The position numbers were made by a program, and so were the translations under genes. Shown here one piece after another: positions 1 through 8,414 of a DNA stretch of 37,972 nucleotides; within the stretch, counting starts at the first letter, position 1, and each line of letters opens with the position of its first letter. Origin of the DNA: an uncultured Clostridia bacterium (GTDB lineage Bacteria; Bacillota; Clostridia; Oscillospirales; CAG-272); the NCBI GenBank assembly GCA_947631245.1, contig CANRKP010000019.1, positions 1 through 37,972 on the forward strand, given 5' to 3'. Under the pieces are notes generated by a model. The model had not been told where the DNA came from, did no database searches, and worked only from the letters and a program-made list of their open reading frames with translations.

Positions 1-170
1 CGACGGAGCCGACCGCTCACGAGATACGCATTATGCCATGATGGGGTGTTTACACAAAATTTGGGATAGAGCCGAAATGGAGGCGGGATCATACGAAGCC
101 CGCCTCGCCTGATTTCTCAAATTCACTTTCATTTTTGATGGTTTTTCACACTTGCTTTATCAAGCTAATC

Positions 171-208
171 AAAAAGCGTGCCCCGCTTATCGCTTGAGCA
201 CGCTTTTT
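171..208. terminator. Bidirectional hairpin terminator
   Basis: The arms AAAAAGCGTGC (171-181) and GCACGCTTTTT (198-208) pair perfectly around a 16-nt loop. The A-run and T-run at the two ends give a U-tract on either strand, so it can stop transcription arriving from the minus-strand oxidoreductase or from the left. Confidence 0.7.
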
Positions 209-218
209 CGACAATCTG

Positions 219-250
219 AATTCCGCGGCGTCCGCCGCGGAATTTTGATT
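219..250 (+). terminator. GC-rich hairpin followed by T-run
   Basis: An 11-bp perfect stem (219-229 with 234-244, 4-nt loop) is followed on the plus strand by a T-rich run. On the minus strand it is the first hairpin met downstream of the oxidoreductase stop codon and may act together with the 171-208 hairpin. Confidence 0.6.
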
Positions 251-292
251 TTTTTGATAACAGCCGCCTTTAGGCGTGAGCGACTGATCTTT

Positions 293-1468
293 TTAGTTAT
301 TGTACGTTCCCGAGAGGTCGGCGACCTTGCCTCCGACGTCCTCTTTGACCTTTGAGGTCTTTATCTTCTCCTGAAGGTACGCCCAGAATTCCTCGCCGTC
401 GTTCGGGAGCTCGACCCAGTCGTCCTTCCACGTCGAGAGCATCATAGCGTTCGAGATCGAGAGTCCTCTTATCCCCTCCTCGCCGGGAGCGATGAGAGGC
501 GTGCCGCGCAGGATGTGATCGGTGAAGTTTTGGCATATCTCGGTGTGAGCGCCGCCCTTGCCTTCGACCTCAACGTCTATGACCTCATACGGAATCTTGC
601 CGAAGCCGTTTTCGGTCGTTCTGTTGAACTCGCGCTCGTCGACCGCGTTGCGGTAGAATTTCAGCCCCGCGCCCTCGCGGACGAGCTTGCCGCGCGTGCC
701 CGATATCTCGAGCCTGTTCGTGCCGGGGAACTCTCCCGTCGTCGTGATAAAGACGCCCGTCGCCCCGTTCGGGTACTCGGCGTAAGCCGTGACGTCGTCC
801 TCGACCTCGATATCGTGATACTGCCCGAAGCGGCAGAATGCGCGTATCCTCGACGGCATGCCGAAAATCCACTGCCAAAGGTCGAGATTGTGCGGGCACT
901 GGTTCAAGAGGACGCCGCCGCCCTCGCCCGCCCATGTGGCGCGCCATCCGCCGCTGTTGTAGTAAGCCTGCGTGCGGTACCAGTCCGTGATTATCCAAAC
1001 GCACCTCTTAAGCTCGCCGAGCTCGCCCGCGGCGATCATGTCGTGCATCTTCTGATAAAACTTGTCCGTGCGCTGGTTGAACATGAGCCCGAACGCGCAG
1101 CCTGACGCGTGCGCCGCCTCGATAAATTCCGGTATCGCCTTCGTGTAGACACCTATCGGCTTCTCGCAGAGCACATGTATCTTTCTCTTGAACGCCTCGA
1201 TGCCGAACACGGGATGAAGATAATGCGGCACCGCGATTAAAACGGCGTCTATCTTTCCCGAATCGAGCATTTTTATGCAGTCGTCAAACATCGCGGGGGC
1301 CTCCGCTCCCTTTTCCGCGCAGTACTGCTTCACCCATTCGAGCCTGTCGGGCTTGATGTCGCAGACGGCGGCGAGCACGGCGTCTTTGACTTCGCCGTCG
1401 ACGAAGCGGCGGACGTGACCCGAGCCCATGTTGCCGATGCCGACGATGCCGAACCTGACCTTATCCAT
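293..1468 (-). CDS. Gfo/Idh/MocA family oxidoreductase
   Basis: This is a predicted cytoplasmic NAD(P)-dependent dehydrogenase of about 391 residues, the usual family length, acting on a sugar, inositol or sugar derivative that cannot be named from sequence. The N-terminus has the dinucleotide-binding Rossmann motif GIVGIGNMGSGH. The family CEKPIG motif, whose Lys is part of the active site, lies near residue 100. The later NQCPHNLDLWQW segment carries the conserved catalytic-region His. The frame can open at a GTG at 1474, but the ATG at 1468 is 8 nt after a GAGGAG ribosome binding site and gives the normal start MDKVRFG. The gene stands alone, with a promoter at 1511-1539, the mrp terminator upstream and hairpins downstream. 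The family is certain; the substrate is unknown. Confidence 0.9.
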   Translation of the reverse strand: MDKVRFGIVGIGNMGSGHVRRFVDGEVKDAVLAAVCDIKPDRLEWVKQYCAEKGAEAPAMFDDCIKMLDSGKIDAVLIAVPHYLHPVFGIEAFKRKIHVLCEKPIGVYTKAIPEFIEAAHASGCAFGLMFNQRTDKFYQKMHDMIAAGELGELKRCVWIITDWYRTQAYYNSGGWRATWAGEGGGVLLNQCPHNLDLWQWIFGMPSRIRAFCRFGQYHDIEVEDDVTAYAEYPNGATGVFITTTGEFPGTNRLEISGTRGKLVREGAGLKFYRNAVDEREFNRTTENGFGKIPYEVIDVEVEGKGGAHTEICQNFTDHILRGTPLIAPGEEGIRGLSISNAMMLSTWKDDWVELPNDGEEFWAYLQEKIKTSKVKEDVGGKVADLSGTYNN

Positions 1469-1510
1469 TGGCACATCTCCTCATAAAAAACGTCTTTTTG
1501 CCTTACATTA

Positions 1511-1539
1511 AGTATACATCAGCCGGGGGCAAATGTCCA
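1511..1539 (-). promoter_or_regulatory. Sigma-A promoter of the oxidoreductase gene
   Basis: Read on the minus strand, TGGACA (1534-1539) and TATACT (1511-1516) are separated by exactly 17 nt. Each matches five of six consensus bases. The start codon lies about 40 nt further on. Confidence 0.7.
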
Positions 1540-1552
1540 TACCTTTTCGGAT

Positions 1553-1581
1553 AAAAATGCCGCCGGTTTGCCGGCGGCATT
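1553..1581 (-). terminator. Terminator of the ruvC-mrp operon
   Basis: An 11-bp perfect stem (1556-1566 with 1571-1581, loop TTTG) is followed on the minus strand by a run of five T. It lies 16 nt past the mrp stop codon and just ahead of the promoter of the next gene. Confidence 0.85.
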
Positions 1582-1596
1582 CTCATATTATCATCA

Positions 1597-2427
1597 TTAC
1601 GCACGCTCGACGGCGTCGGCGGTGTTTTCGAGCCACTCGTGCGGCGTCAGCTCGAGCTTGCCCATGTCGCACATTTTCGCAAGCTCGGGGCTTATCGGCA
1701 TCCTGTCGAGCAGCGTCAGCCCCGCTGACTTCGCGTACTCCTCCGTCCTGCCCTCTCCGAAAACGGGTATCTTCCGCCCGCAGTCGGGGCACTCAACGTA
1801 GCTCATGTTCTCCACGAGCCCGAGCACGGGGATATTCATCATCTTCGCCATGTTGACGGCCTTTGAGACTATCATTGAGACAAGCTCCTGCGGGCTCGTG
1901 ACGATAATTATTCCGTCGAGCTTCACGGACTGAAATATCGTCAGCGGGACGTCACCCGTCCCCGGAGGCATATCTATGAACATGATGTCCGTCTTGCCCC
2001 AGTTGACCTCTTCCCAAAACTGGAGCACCGCGCCCGAGATGACGGGTCCGCGCCATACGACGGGAGCCGCCTCTTCGTCGAGCAGCAGGTTCACGGACAT
2101 GACCTTTATGCCCGTCGCCGTTTCGGGCGGGATTATGTTCCCCTCCTCGCCCTCGACGCCGCCCGCCTTAAGTCCGAACGCGCGCGGTATAGAGGGACCC
2201 GTGATGTCTGCGTCGAGAATGGCGACGCTCTTGCCGCGCCGTCTCTCCGTCAGCGCCAACAGGGACGTGACCATACTCTTGCCGACGCCGCCCTTGCCGG
2301 AGACGACGGCGATGACCTTCCCTATGCTGCTGTTCTTGTTTGCCGGTCTTAAAAGATCCTCCGGCTCGGAATTTCTCGACGGGCAGTCGACCCCGCACGT
2401 CGAGCAGTCATGTGTGCAGTCCGCCAT
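1597..2427 (-). CDS. mrp: Mrp/NBP35-type Fe-S cluster carrier ATPase
   Basis: This is a P-loop ATPase of the MinD/ParA superfamily that is thought to bind and deliver Fe-S clusters to apoproteins in the cytoplasm. At 276 residues it is the usual length for bacterial Mrp. The deviant Walker A motif GKGGVGKS is at residues 44-51, with the switch-like DADITGPSIPR and the DMPPGTGD Walker B region further on. A C-terminal CPDC motif (Cys213 and Cys216) is the conserved cluster-binding pair. A short Cys-rich N-terminal extension (Cys4, 8, 11, 15) is common in clostridial and archaeal members. It is the last gene of the run, 30 nt after the degenerate P-type ATPase and just before a terminator. Confidence 0.93.
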   Translation of the reverse strand: MADCTHDCSTCGVDCPSRNSEPEDLLRPANKNSSIGKVIAVVSGKGGVGKSMVTSLLALTERRRGKSVAILDADITGPSIPRAFGLKAGGVEGEEGNIIPPETATGIKVMSVNLLLDEEAAPVVWRGPVISGAVLQFWEEVNWGKTDIMFIDMPPGTGDVPLTIFQSVKLDGIIIVTSPQELVSMIVSKAVNMAKMMNIPVLGLVENMSYVECPDCGRKIPVFGEGRTEEYAKSAGLTLLDRMPISPELAKMCDMGKLELTPHEWLENTADAVERA

Positions 2428-2457
2428 GTGATTTTCCCACCTTTTTTCGTTATTTTT

Positions 2458-5217
2458 TCATTCCTTATTATTGTCCTTCTCCGTCCCTTTATTCCCGGTA
2501 CCGCCCGCGAATCTCCCGAGCTCAAACAGCGCGAGCAGCACGAGCGCCGGTATGACGGAGACGATGAGCGCCTTTGCGTCCGGCTGAATTATTCCGAAGA
2601 GCGCCGCCGCGCGTGACGAGACAGTCACCAAAACGACAGCCGCGGCAACGGCTGCGGCAAACAACAGCGCCGGGACAGACAGCTGCCGCTTCCGCGAGAA
2701 CGCGGGATATGACGAGCGGTATTCCCCGCATACGACGACGAGCGAGAGCAGCACCGACACGAATATCACGGACGGCACCGCCGCTTCCGCCCCGCCGTAA
2801 AGCAGCGGGACCGCGACTGTCACGGCAGCCCAAACAAAGCCGGGAAGCGCCGTCGGCAAAAGTCCCGAGAACGGATGCGAGAGCCGCTCGCAGACGTCCG
2901 TCACAAGCGAGAGCGAGGAGCGCTCCGGAGGCTCGCGCATCAGCACGAGCACCGCGAAAAAGTCATATATGAGGCCCCATAGGAGCACCTGCTCGGCGGG
3001 CAGCGCGCCCGTGCCGAGAATGACCGTCAGTATGACGGCGAAAATGCGCGCCGTCTGCGAGGTCAGAAGGAACCCCGTCGTATTCGATATATTCCCGTAT
3101 ATCCTGCGCGCGTGCGCGACCGCCGCCGCGACGGCGGCAAGCCCCTGCGCGCCGCCCCCCGCCTCGGGGAGCACGGCGTCCGCGCTCATCTTGAGCGTCA
3201 CCGGAGAGGACTGCGGCACAAATCCCGCGCCGACGGCTCCGAGCATCGAAAGCTCGCCCGTCATGTCGCCATCGGGTGAGGCGACGTAAGCGACGGCTCC
3301 GCCCGCCTTTCGTATCAGAGCGGCAAACGCCGCCTTTTCACGCGCGTCGAACCCGAGCAAAAGCCGCGCCTTTGACGCCGCCTCGGCGCGCTCCGCCTCC
3401 GTCATCGCGGCAAAATCGCGGGCGGTCAGTATGTCCCCGGGTCCCTGTATGATGCCCGCCCTGTCGGCGAGCTTCGCCGTCTCGGAGCCGCCGCCCGTCA
3501 AAACGACGCGTATCCCCGCCTCGCGGAGCGCCCGCGCCGCATCGTAAGCTCCGGGAGCCAACGGTCTATACAGTATTATAACGCCGACGAGCGTCATGTC
3601 CGTCTGCGTGAACGCAATGCGCTCGGGGGACGAGAACGGAGTTCTCTTGACGGTCACCGCGACTGCCGTGCCGCCCCGCCTTTCGTGATGCGAGACAAAG
3701 CCTCCGATGCCCGCCCTCACCGCGTCGGTCAGCGGCGAGTCTTTCCCGCCCGCGCGGACGAACGCGCACGACGGCAAAATCGCGTCTGCGCTCCCGCACG
3801 AAACCGACATATATCCGTCCTTGTCGTGCAAAAGCCTCGTGTCAAACGAAATTCCGTCCGCCGTCCCGTAAAGCGCCATCGGGAGCTCGCCCTCGGCGTA
3901 TGCCGCGCCGCCCGAGCCGTCGTCCGTCTCCTTTATGTAGTCGCGCAAGGTCTTCGCGGCGTCGGAGAAGACGTGGACGTCGGCGTCCTCGCCCGTCGTC
4001 ACCGCCTTCGCGTACCGCAAAAGCGCGTCGGGAATCGAAAATTCCTCTTTTTTCTTTTCTTTTTCTTCGGCTTCGGCAACGTCCCTCACCTCGCCGTCGA
4101 AGAAGTACGCGTCCGCCTCGACGCCGTCGACGCTCACGATGCCGTCCGCGTGCGTTATTATCGCGTCGAGCCCGTACAGCGTCTCTATCGCGCGCACGCC
4201 CCTGACCGAGACGCCCGCGCGCCGCTTCAGCGACATGATGCCGCGCGCCGCCGCGATATCTCCCGTCGCGGGGTAAAATTCGCACATCGACGATGCCGCG
4301 AGCGAGAGCCCGAGGAAAAACACCTCGTAAAGCCCGCGTCTGCCGACGAAAATGTCGAGCACGGTCACGAAAAACGCAAGCAGCGTCAGCGCGGCGCCCC
4401 ACCGCCTGCTGTATTTTTCGAGCAGCGCCGTCAACTTCAGCGTGCCGCCGCGCGCCGCCTTTAAATATCCTTTTGTCCTCACGGCGAGCGTGTCCGCTCC
4501 CGTGTGCGTCACGACGGCGACTCCCTCGCCCGAGGTGACGTAGCTTCCGGCGTAGACGGTGTTCGTCCTCGAAACGGGGGACGCCCCCGCCTCGGAGGAA
4601 AAGTCTTTCCCGACGGACCCGCCGACGCCCGTTATATGCTTTTCAAATACATAAAGCCCTCGCGAGCTTATGAGGCGGCAGTCCGCGGGGACGACGTCGC
4701 CCGCGCGCAGGCAGACGATGTCCCCCTTAACGACGCCGCGCGCGTCTATGCGCGAGACCTTCCCGTCCCGCCTGACGGCGGCGTCCGGCATGAAATCCCC
4801 CGACATGGGGCACGCCTCAAGATATCTCTTCGCCCTGATGTATGCCAGGGTGCGAAGGATTATGTTCACCGCGAGCACAGGTATCACGACGGCGTATGCC
4901 ACCCTCTCGTTGAACGCGTACGCCGTCGCCGCGGTCAGTATGAGAATAAGCAGCATCAGGTCGAACGCGGCGCCCCACGCGTATGCGAATACGGACTCGC
5001 GCCGCGCGTCGTATATCATGTTCGGACCGAAGCGCCGGCGCCGCCTTTTCGCCTCAGCCTTTTCAAGCCCCGCCTCGGGGTCGACGCCGAGCGAGCGGCA
5101 CACGCCCTCTACGGGCAGCTCTTTCGTTATCGGTACGCCGGAGGCGTCTTTTCCGCCTTTGACTTTGCCGCCGTTTCCCGCGCCGCCCGGCATCCTGCCC
5201 TGTTTTTTAACCGCCAT
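2458..5217 (-). CDS. P-type ATPase homologue lacking catalytic motifs
   Basis: This is a 919-aa membrane protein with the layout of a P2-type cation ATPase. Two predicted helices lie near 80-125, two near 265-320 and six near 714-902, with A, P and N domains between them. The catalytic motifs are lost. The DKTGT box is replaced by THADGIVS (about 355-362, His356 in place of the phosphorylated Asp). TGES reads TGVGGS (196-201), the KGAPE box of the N domain reads CGSAD (474-478), DPPR reads YRPL (550-553), TGD reads TGG (574-576) and GDGVND reads PDGDMT. The helix-4 PEGL motif is also absent. The frame is intact and flanking residues still align with the family, so this looks like a conserved pseudoenzyme and not a frameshift. 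No good ribosome binding site precedes the ATG. Its role is unknown. Confidence 0.8.
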   Translation of the reverse strand: MAVKKQGRMPGGAGNGGKVKGGKDASGVPITKELPVEGVCRSLGVDPEAGLEKAEAKRRRRRFGPNMIYDARRESVFAYAWGAAFDLMLLILILTAATAYAFNERVAYAVVIPVLAVNIILRTLAYIRAKRYLEACPMSGDFMPDAAVRRDGKVSRIDARGVVKGDIVCLRAGDVVPADCRLISSRGLYVFEKHITGVGGSVGKDFSSEAGASPVSRTNTVYAGSYVTSGEGVAVVTHTGADTLAVRTKGYLKAARGGTLKLTALLEKYSRRWGAALTLLAFFVTVLDIFVGRRGLYEVFFLGLSLAASSMCEFYPATGDIAAARGIMSLKRRAGVSVRGVRAIETLYGLDAIITHADGIVSVDGVEADAYFFDGEVRDVAEAEEKEKKKEEFSIPDALLRYAKAVTTGEDADVHVFSDAAKTLRDYIKETDDGSGGAAYAEGELPMALYGTADGISFDTRLLHDKDGYMSVSCGSADAILPSCAFVRAGGKDSPLTDAVRAGIGGFVSHHERRGGTAVAVTVKRTPFSSPERIAFTQTDMTLVGVIILYRPLAPGAYDAARALREAGIRVVLTGGGSETAKLADRAGIIQGPGDILTARDFAAMTEAERAEAASKARLLLGFDAREKAAFAALIRKAGGAVAYVASPDGDMTGELSMLGAVGAGFVPQSSPVTLKMSADAVLPEAGGGAQGLAAVAAAVAHARRIYGNISNTTGFLLTSQTARIFAVILTVILGTGALPAEQVLLWGLIYDFFAVLVLMREPPERSSLSLVTDVCERLSHPFSGLLPTALPGFVWAAVTVAVPLLYGGAEAAVPSVIFVSVLLSLVVVCGEYRSSYPAFSRKRQLSVPALLFAAAVAAAVVLVTVSSRAAALFGIIQPDAKALIVSVIPALVLLALFELGRFAGGTGNKGTEKDNNKE

Positions 5218-5266
5218 ATCGCGCGCGCGGCGGCGTGACCGCCTCTTTTACCGCCTTGTTTGCCAT
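5207..5266 (-). CDS. Possible 19-aa upstream peptide ORF
   Basis: A short frame starting at an ATG (5266) reads MANKAVKEAVTPPRARYGG and stops inside the start region of the degenerate ATPase, overlapping its first codons in another reading frame. The ATPase has no clear ribosome binding site of its own, so translational coupling through this ORF is possible. Nothing else supports its being expressed. Confidence 0.2.
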   Translation of the reverse strand: MANKAVKEAVTPPRARYGG

Positions 5267-5285
5267 ATTCCGCAACCTGCCGTCC

Positions 5286-7613
5286 TCAGTGCAGACCGAA
5301 CGTCTCGACGGCGAGCCCGCCGCCCTCGGCGGCGTCGACGTCCGCCTCGAGTATCCTGTTCTCGCGCGCGTTTATTATCCGCGTCGCGAGCACGTCCTCT
5401 ATATTTCTTTCGATATAGCGGCGCATATTGCGCGCGCCGTACTTCGTCGAATACGACTCCTCCGCGATGACGGCGAGCGCCGCATCCGTCACGTTGAGCG
5501 TTATGCCGCGCTCGGTCAGAGCCTTTGAAAGGTCGCCCGTCATTATGCGCGCGATCCCGACAAAGTCCTCCTTCGAGAGCGGACGGAACGTCACTATCTC
5601 GTCGACGCGGTTCAGGAATTCGGGGCGCAGGAATTCCGAGAGCGCCCTTGTCGTCCTGTCCGCCGCCAGCTTCTCCGCCGTATCGGTGAATCCGGCGGGA
5701 TTTGACGAAAAGCTCGAGCCCGCGTTCGTCGTCATGACTATGACCGTATTCGTGAAGTCGACCTTTTTTCCGTGCGCGTCCGTTATCTCGCCGTCGTCGA
5801 GTATCTGCAGAAGGATGTTCATGACGTCGGGGTGCGCCTTCTCTATCTCGTCGAAGAGCACGACGGAATACGGGCGGCGGCGTATCTTTTCCGTCAGCTG
5901 CCCCGCCTCGTCGTAGCCGACGTAGCCCGGAGGCGAGCCTATGATGCGGGAAACCGAATGCTTCTCCATGAACTCTGACATATCGAGCCTTATGAGCGTC
6001 TCGGGAGAGGAGAAGAGGTCGTTCGCGAGCGTCTTGACGAGCTCCGTTTTGCCGACGCCCGTCGGTCCCGCGAAAATGAACGATACGGGCTTTCTCTTCG
6101 CCGTGACGCCTGCTCTGCCGCGCCGCACCGCCCTCGATACGGCGGACACCGCCTCATCCTGACCGACGATGCGTGCCCGCAGCCTCTCCTCGAGCCCCGC
6201 GAGCCTGTCGAATTCGTCCGCCTTTATGTCTGTGGCGGGAATGCCGGTCCATATCTCAATTACGAGCGCGAGGTCCGCGACCGTCATCTCGACGTGCCCG
6301 CACTCCTCCTCAAGCCCGACGAGCTCGTCGTCGAGCCTGTAAATGTCGCTCTTGAGCGCGGCGAGCTTCTCGTACCGCTCCTCCGTCTCCTCCTCGGTCG
6401 CGTTCTTGCCGCTCTCCTCGGAGCTCAGAGCCTCGTATTCACCCTTCACGCGGTCGAGCTCATCCTTTGCCTCGAGCCGCCTGTTTATCGCCGCCGTCGA
6501 GAGCGCGACGTGAGACGCCGCCTCGTCTATAAGGTCGATAGCCTTGTCGGGCAGGTATCTGTCTGTGATATACCGCTCCGAGAGCGTCACCGCGCGCTCG
6601 AGGATGTACTCCGGGATCCGTATCCCGTGGTACTCCTCGTAATAGTGCTTGACGCCGCGCAGTATCTCTATCGTCTCGCCGACCGTCGGCTCGTTGACCA
6701 TAACGGGCTGGAAGCGGCGCTCGAGCGCCGTGTCCTTCTCTATGTGCTTTCTGTACTCCGTAAGTGTCGTCGCGCCGATGACCTGTATCTCGCCGCGCGA
6801 GAGCGCTGGCTTCAGTATATTGGCGGCGTTCATGCTGCCCTCTGCGTCGCCCGCGCCGACGATGTTGTGAACCTCGTCTATGACGAGGATGACGTTGCCC
6901 GCCGCCTTGACCTCGTTCAAAAGCCCGAGCACGCGCGACTCGAACTGCCCTCTGAACTGCGTGCCCGCGACGAGAGCCGTCAGGTCGACGAGCTGCACCT
7001 CGCAGCCGCGCAGACGGTAGGGGACGTCCCCGTCAGAAATGCGCTGCGCCAAAGCCTCCGCGATCGCGGTCTTGCCGACGCCCGGCTCGCCTATGAGACA
7101 CGGATTGTTCTTCTGCCTGCGGCAGAGTATCTGTATCACGCGCGAGAGCTCGCGGTCGCGGCCCACTATCCTGTCAAGCCGTCCCGCGCCTGCCTCCGCC
7201 GTCAGATTTTTCGTGTATACGTCGAGATATTTGCGCTTCGGCGCGCGAGGCTGCTTTTCCTTCTTTTCATCGCGGCCCGCCTTTTCCTCGCGTCCGCCCG
7301 GCTTCGGCTGAGGCATGCCGCCCCGAAAGAGGCGCGGTATGTCTATCGGAGGCGCGCCGGCGTCCTCCGCCTCGTCGCCCCTGTCGGCGTCGTCGCCGCC
7401 GAGACCCGCCTCGAGCATGCCCTCCATATCGTTTGAAAGTCTGTCAACGTCGTCCTCCGAGATGCCCATGCGGGAGAGGATGTCGTCAACGGGCTTGAGC
7501 CCGAGCTCCTTCGCGCAGCGCAGGCAGAGCCCCTCGTTCTTCGTCTCCCCGTTTTCGATTTTGGTTATGAACACCACAGCGAGCCGCTTGTGGCATCTTG
7601 AACACATTTCCAT
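5286..7613 (-). CDS. clpE: ClpE/ClpC-type unfoldase with zinc finger
   Basis: This is an AAA+ protein unfoldase, expected to form hexamers and to feed ClpP or refold aggregates. An N-terminal C4 zinc finger (Cys4, 7, 30, 33) is the mark of ClpE; the Clp_N repeat domain of ClpC is absent. The first AAA+ module has Walker A GEPGVGKT (175-182) and Walker B VILVIDE. A coiled middle domain (about 375-440) follows. The second module has Walker A GPTGVGKT (516-523), LFDEIEKAH (586-594) and the conserved PPGYVGY loop. An AGF tripeptide near 640 sits where the ClpP-binding loop usually has [LIV]GF, so ClpP docking is likely but not assured. The 775-aa length suits ClpE. No ctsR or mcsAB lies nearby. 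Assignment to ClpE over ClpC rests on the zinc finger. Confidence 0.88.
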   Translation of the reverse strand: MEMCSRCHKRLAVVFITKIENGETKNEGLCLRCAKELGLKPVDDILSRMGISEDDVDRLSNDMEGMLEAGLGGDDADRGDEAEDAGAPPIDIPRLFRGGMPQPKPGGREEKAGRDEKKEKQPRAPKRKYLDVYTKNLTAEAGAGRLDRIVGRDRELSRVIQILCRRQKNNPCLIGEPGVGKTAIAEALAQRISDGDVPYRLRGCEVQLVDLTALVAGTQFRGQFESRVLGLLNEVKAAGNVILVIDEVHNIVGAGDAEGSMNAANILKPALSRGEIQVIGATTLTEYRKHIEKDTALERRFQPVMVNEPTVGETIEILRGVKHYYEEYHGIRIPEYILERAVTLSERYITDRYLPDKAIDLIDEAASHVALSTAAINRRLEAKDELDRVKGEYEALSSEESGKNATEEETEERYEKLAALKSDIYRLDDELVGLEEECGHVEMTVADLALVIEIWTGIPATDIKADEFDRLAGLEERLRARIVGQDEAVSAVSRAVRRGRAGVTAKRKPVSFIFAGPTGVGKTELVKTLANDLFSSPETLIRLDMSEFMEKHSVSRIIGSPPGYVGYDEAGQLTEKIRRRPYSVVLFDEIEKAHPDVMNILLQILDDGEITDAHGKKVDFTNTVIVMTTNAGSSFSSNPAGFTDTAEKLAADRTTRALSEFLRPEFLNRVDEIVTFRPLSKEDFVGIARIMTGDLSKALTERGITLNVTDAALAVIAEESYSTKYGARNMRRYIERNIEDVLATRIINARENRILEADVDAAEGGGLAVETFGLH

Positions 7614-7644
7614 CTTTTCTGTGTAAAAACCTCTTTATATATTT

Positions 7645-8370
7645 TTACCGTTTTATTTTCGTCAAAAGGTCGGTCACCATCGACAGATGCAGCCCCGAGA
7701 ACAGCTTTGTCAGATACGTCCCGTCGATAAGGTCGGGTGGATACGCCGCGGGGTCGAACACGTTCAGGGTCGAGGCGAGATGTACGAACACATTCGCAAG
7801 CACGACCGCGTAGAACAGCGCGCTGACGATGCCCGCGGCAAGACCTAAGGTCTCGTTCATCTGCTTGAGCACCGGCAGCTCGAACGCGAGCCCGATCACT
7901 ACCGTCACGACCTTTAATATTATCGACACGGCGATAAAGATTATGATAAACGCGATGGCGGACGACGCGGTCTCCGATATCGGGCGCGCTATCGTCTCCG
8001 ACATATCCTTTATTATGTCTCCCCCCGCCGCCGTCGACGAGGAAAACCGCGATACGAACTCCGCCGTGTCTATGCCGAACCGCTCGAGTATCGCCGAGAG
8101 CTGCTCCGGCATCTTCTGGAACAGCGTCTCTGTCGTCCCGTGCACGGACAAAAGCGACGTCAAGGTCTCCGCTATCTCCGAGGACAGCGACTTGAGCACG
8201 AACGCGTCGCATATGAACGCGCCGAGATACGGCGTGAAGAACACCGCGGCGAAAAACGAAACTATCGACGAGGCGAGCCCCATAATGGACTTGACGAACC
8301 CCTGCTTCCATCCGCTTATTACCGTTATGACGATAACGGCAAGAATTACGATGTCGAAAAATGCTCCCAT
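7645..8370 (-). CDS. CvpA family membrane protein
   Basis: This 241-aa integral membrane protein resembles the CvpA (colicin V production) family. Two hydrophobic helices lie in the first 50 residues, including the typical SGWKQGFVKSIMG loop, and two more at about 125-150 and 165-190, with a large hydrophilic segment between the pairs. CvpA proteins affect envelope integrity and secretion in several bacteria, but their mechanism is unclear. A GGGAG ribosome binding site precedes the ATG. The gene lies 44 nt after the DUF5711-like gene and 31 nt before clpE. Confidence 0.75.
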   Translation of the reverse strand: MGAFFDIVILAVIVITVISGWKQGFVKSIMGLASSIVSFFAAVFFTPYLGAFICDAFVLKSLSSEIAETLTSLLSVHGTTETLFQKMPEQLSAILERFGIDTAEFVSRFSSSTAAGGDIIKDMSETIARPISETASSAIAFIIIFIAVSIILKVVTVVIGLAFELPVLKQMNETLGLAAGIVSALFYAVVLANVFVHLASTLNVFDPAAYPPDLIDGTYLTKLFSGLHLSMVTDLLTKIKR

Positions 8371-8414
8371 ATTATTTTCTCCCTTTTTATTTTTCGAAGG
8401 CGAAAAATTGCTCC

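Larger units (their letters stand above)
1..292. other. Non-coding left flank with hairpins
   Basis: I see no credible gene in this stretch. It holds a short inverted repeat (arms 81-87 and 99-105) and two strong hairpins, 171-208 and 219-244, that lie just past the 3' end of the minus-strand oxidoreductase gene. The rest looks like ordinary intergenic sequence. An open frame at 152-355 on the plus strand runs through both hairpins and has no ribosome binding site, so I do not treat it as coding. Confidence 0.6.

Noticed and set aside
2458-5217. Degenerate ATPase explained by a frameshift or assembly error
   Set aside because: All motifs are changed while the surrounding residues align in one continuous frame, which a single error would not produce.
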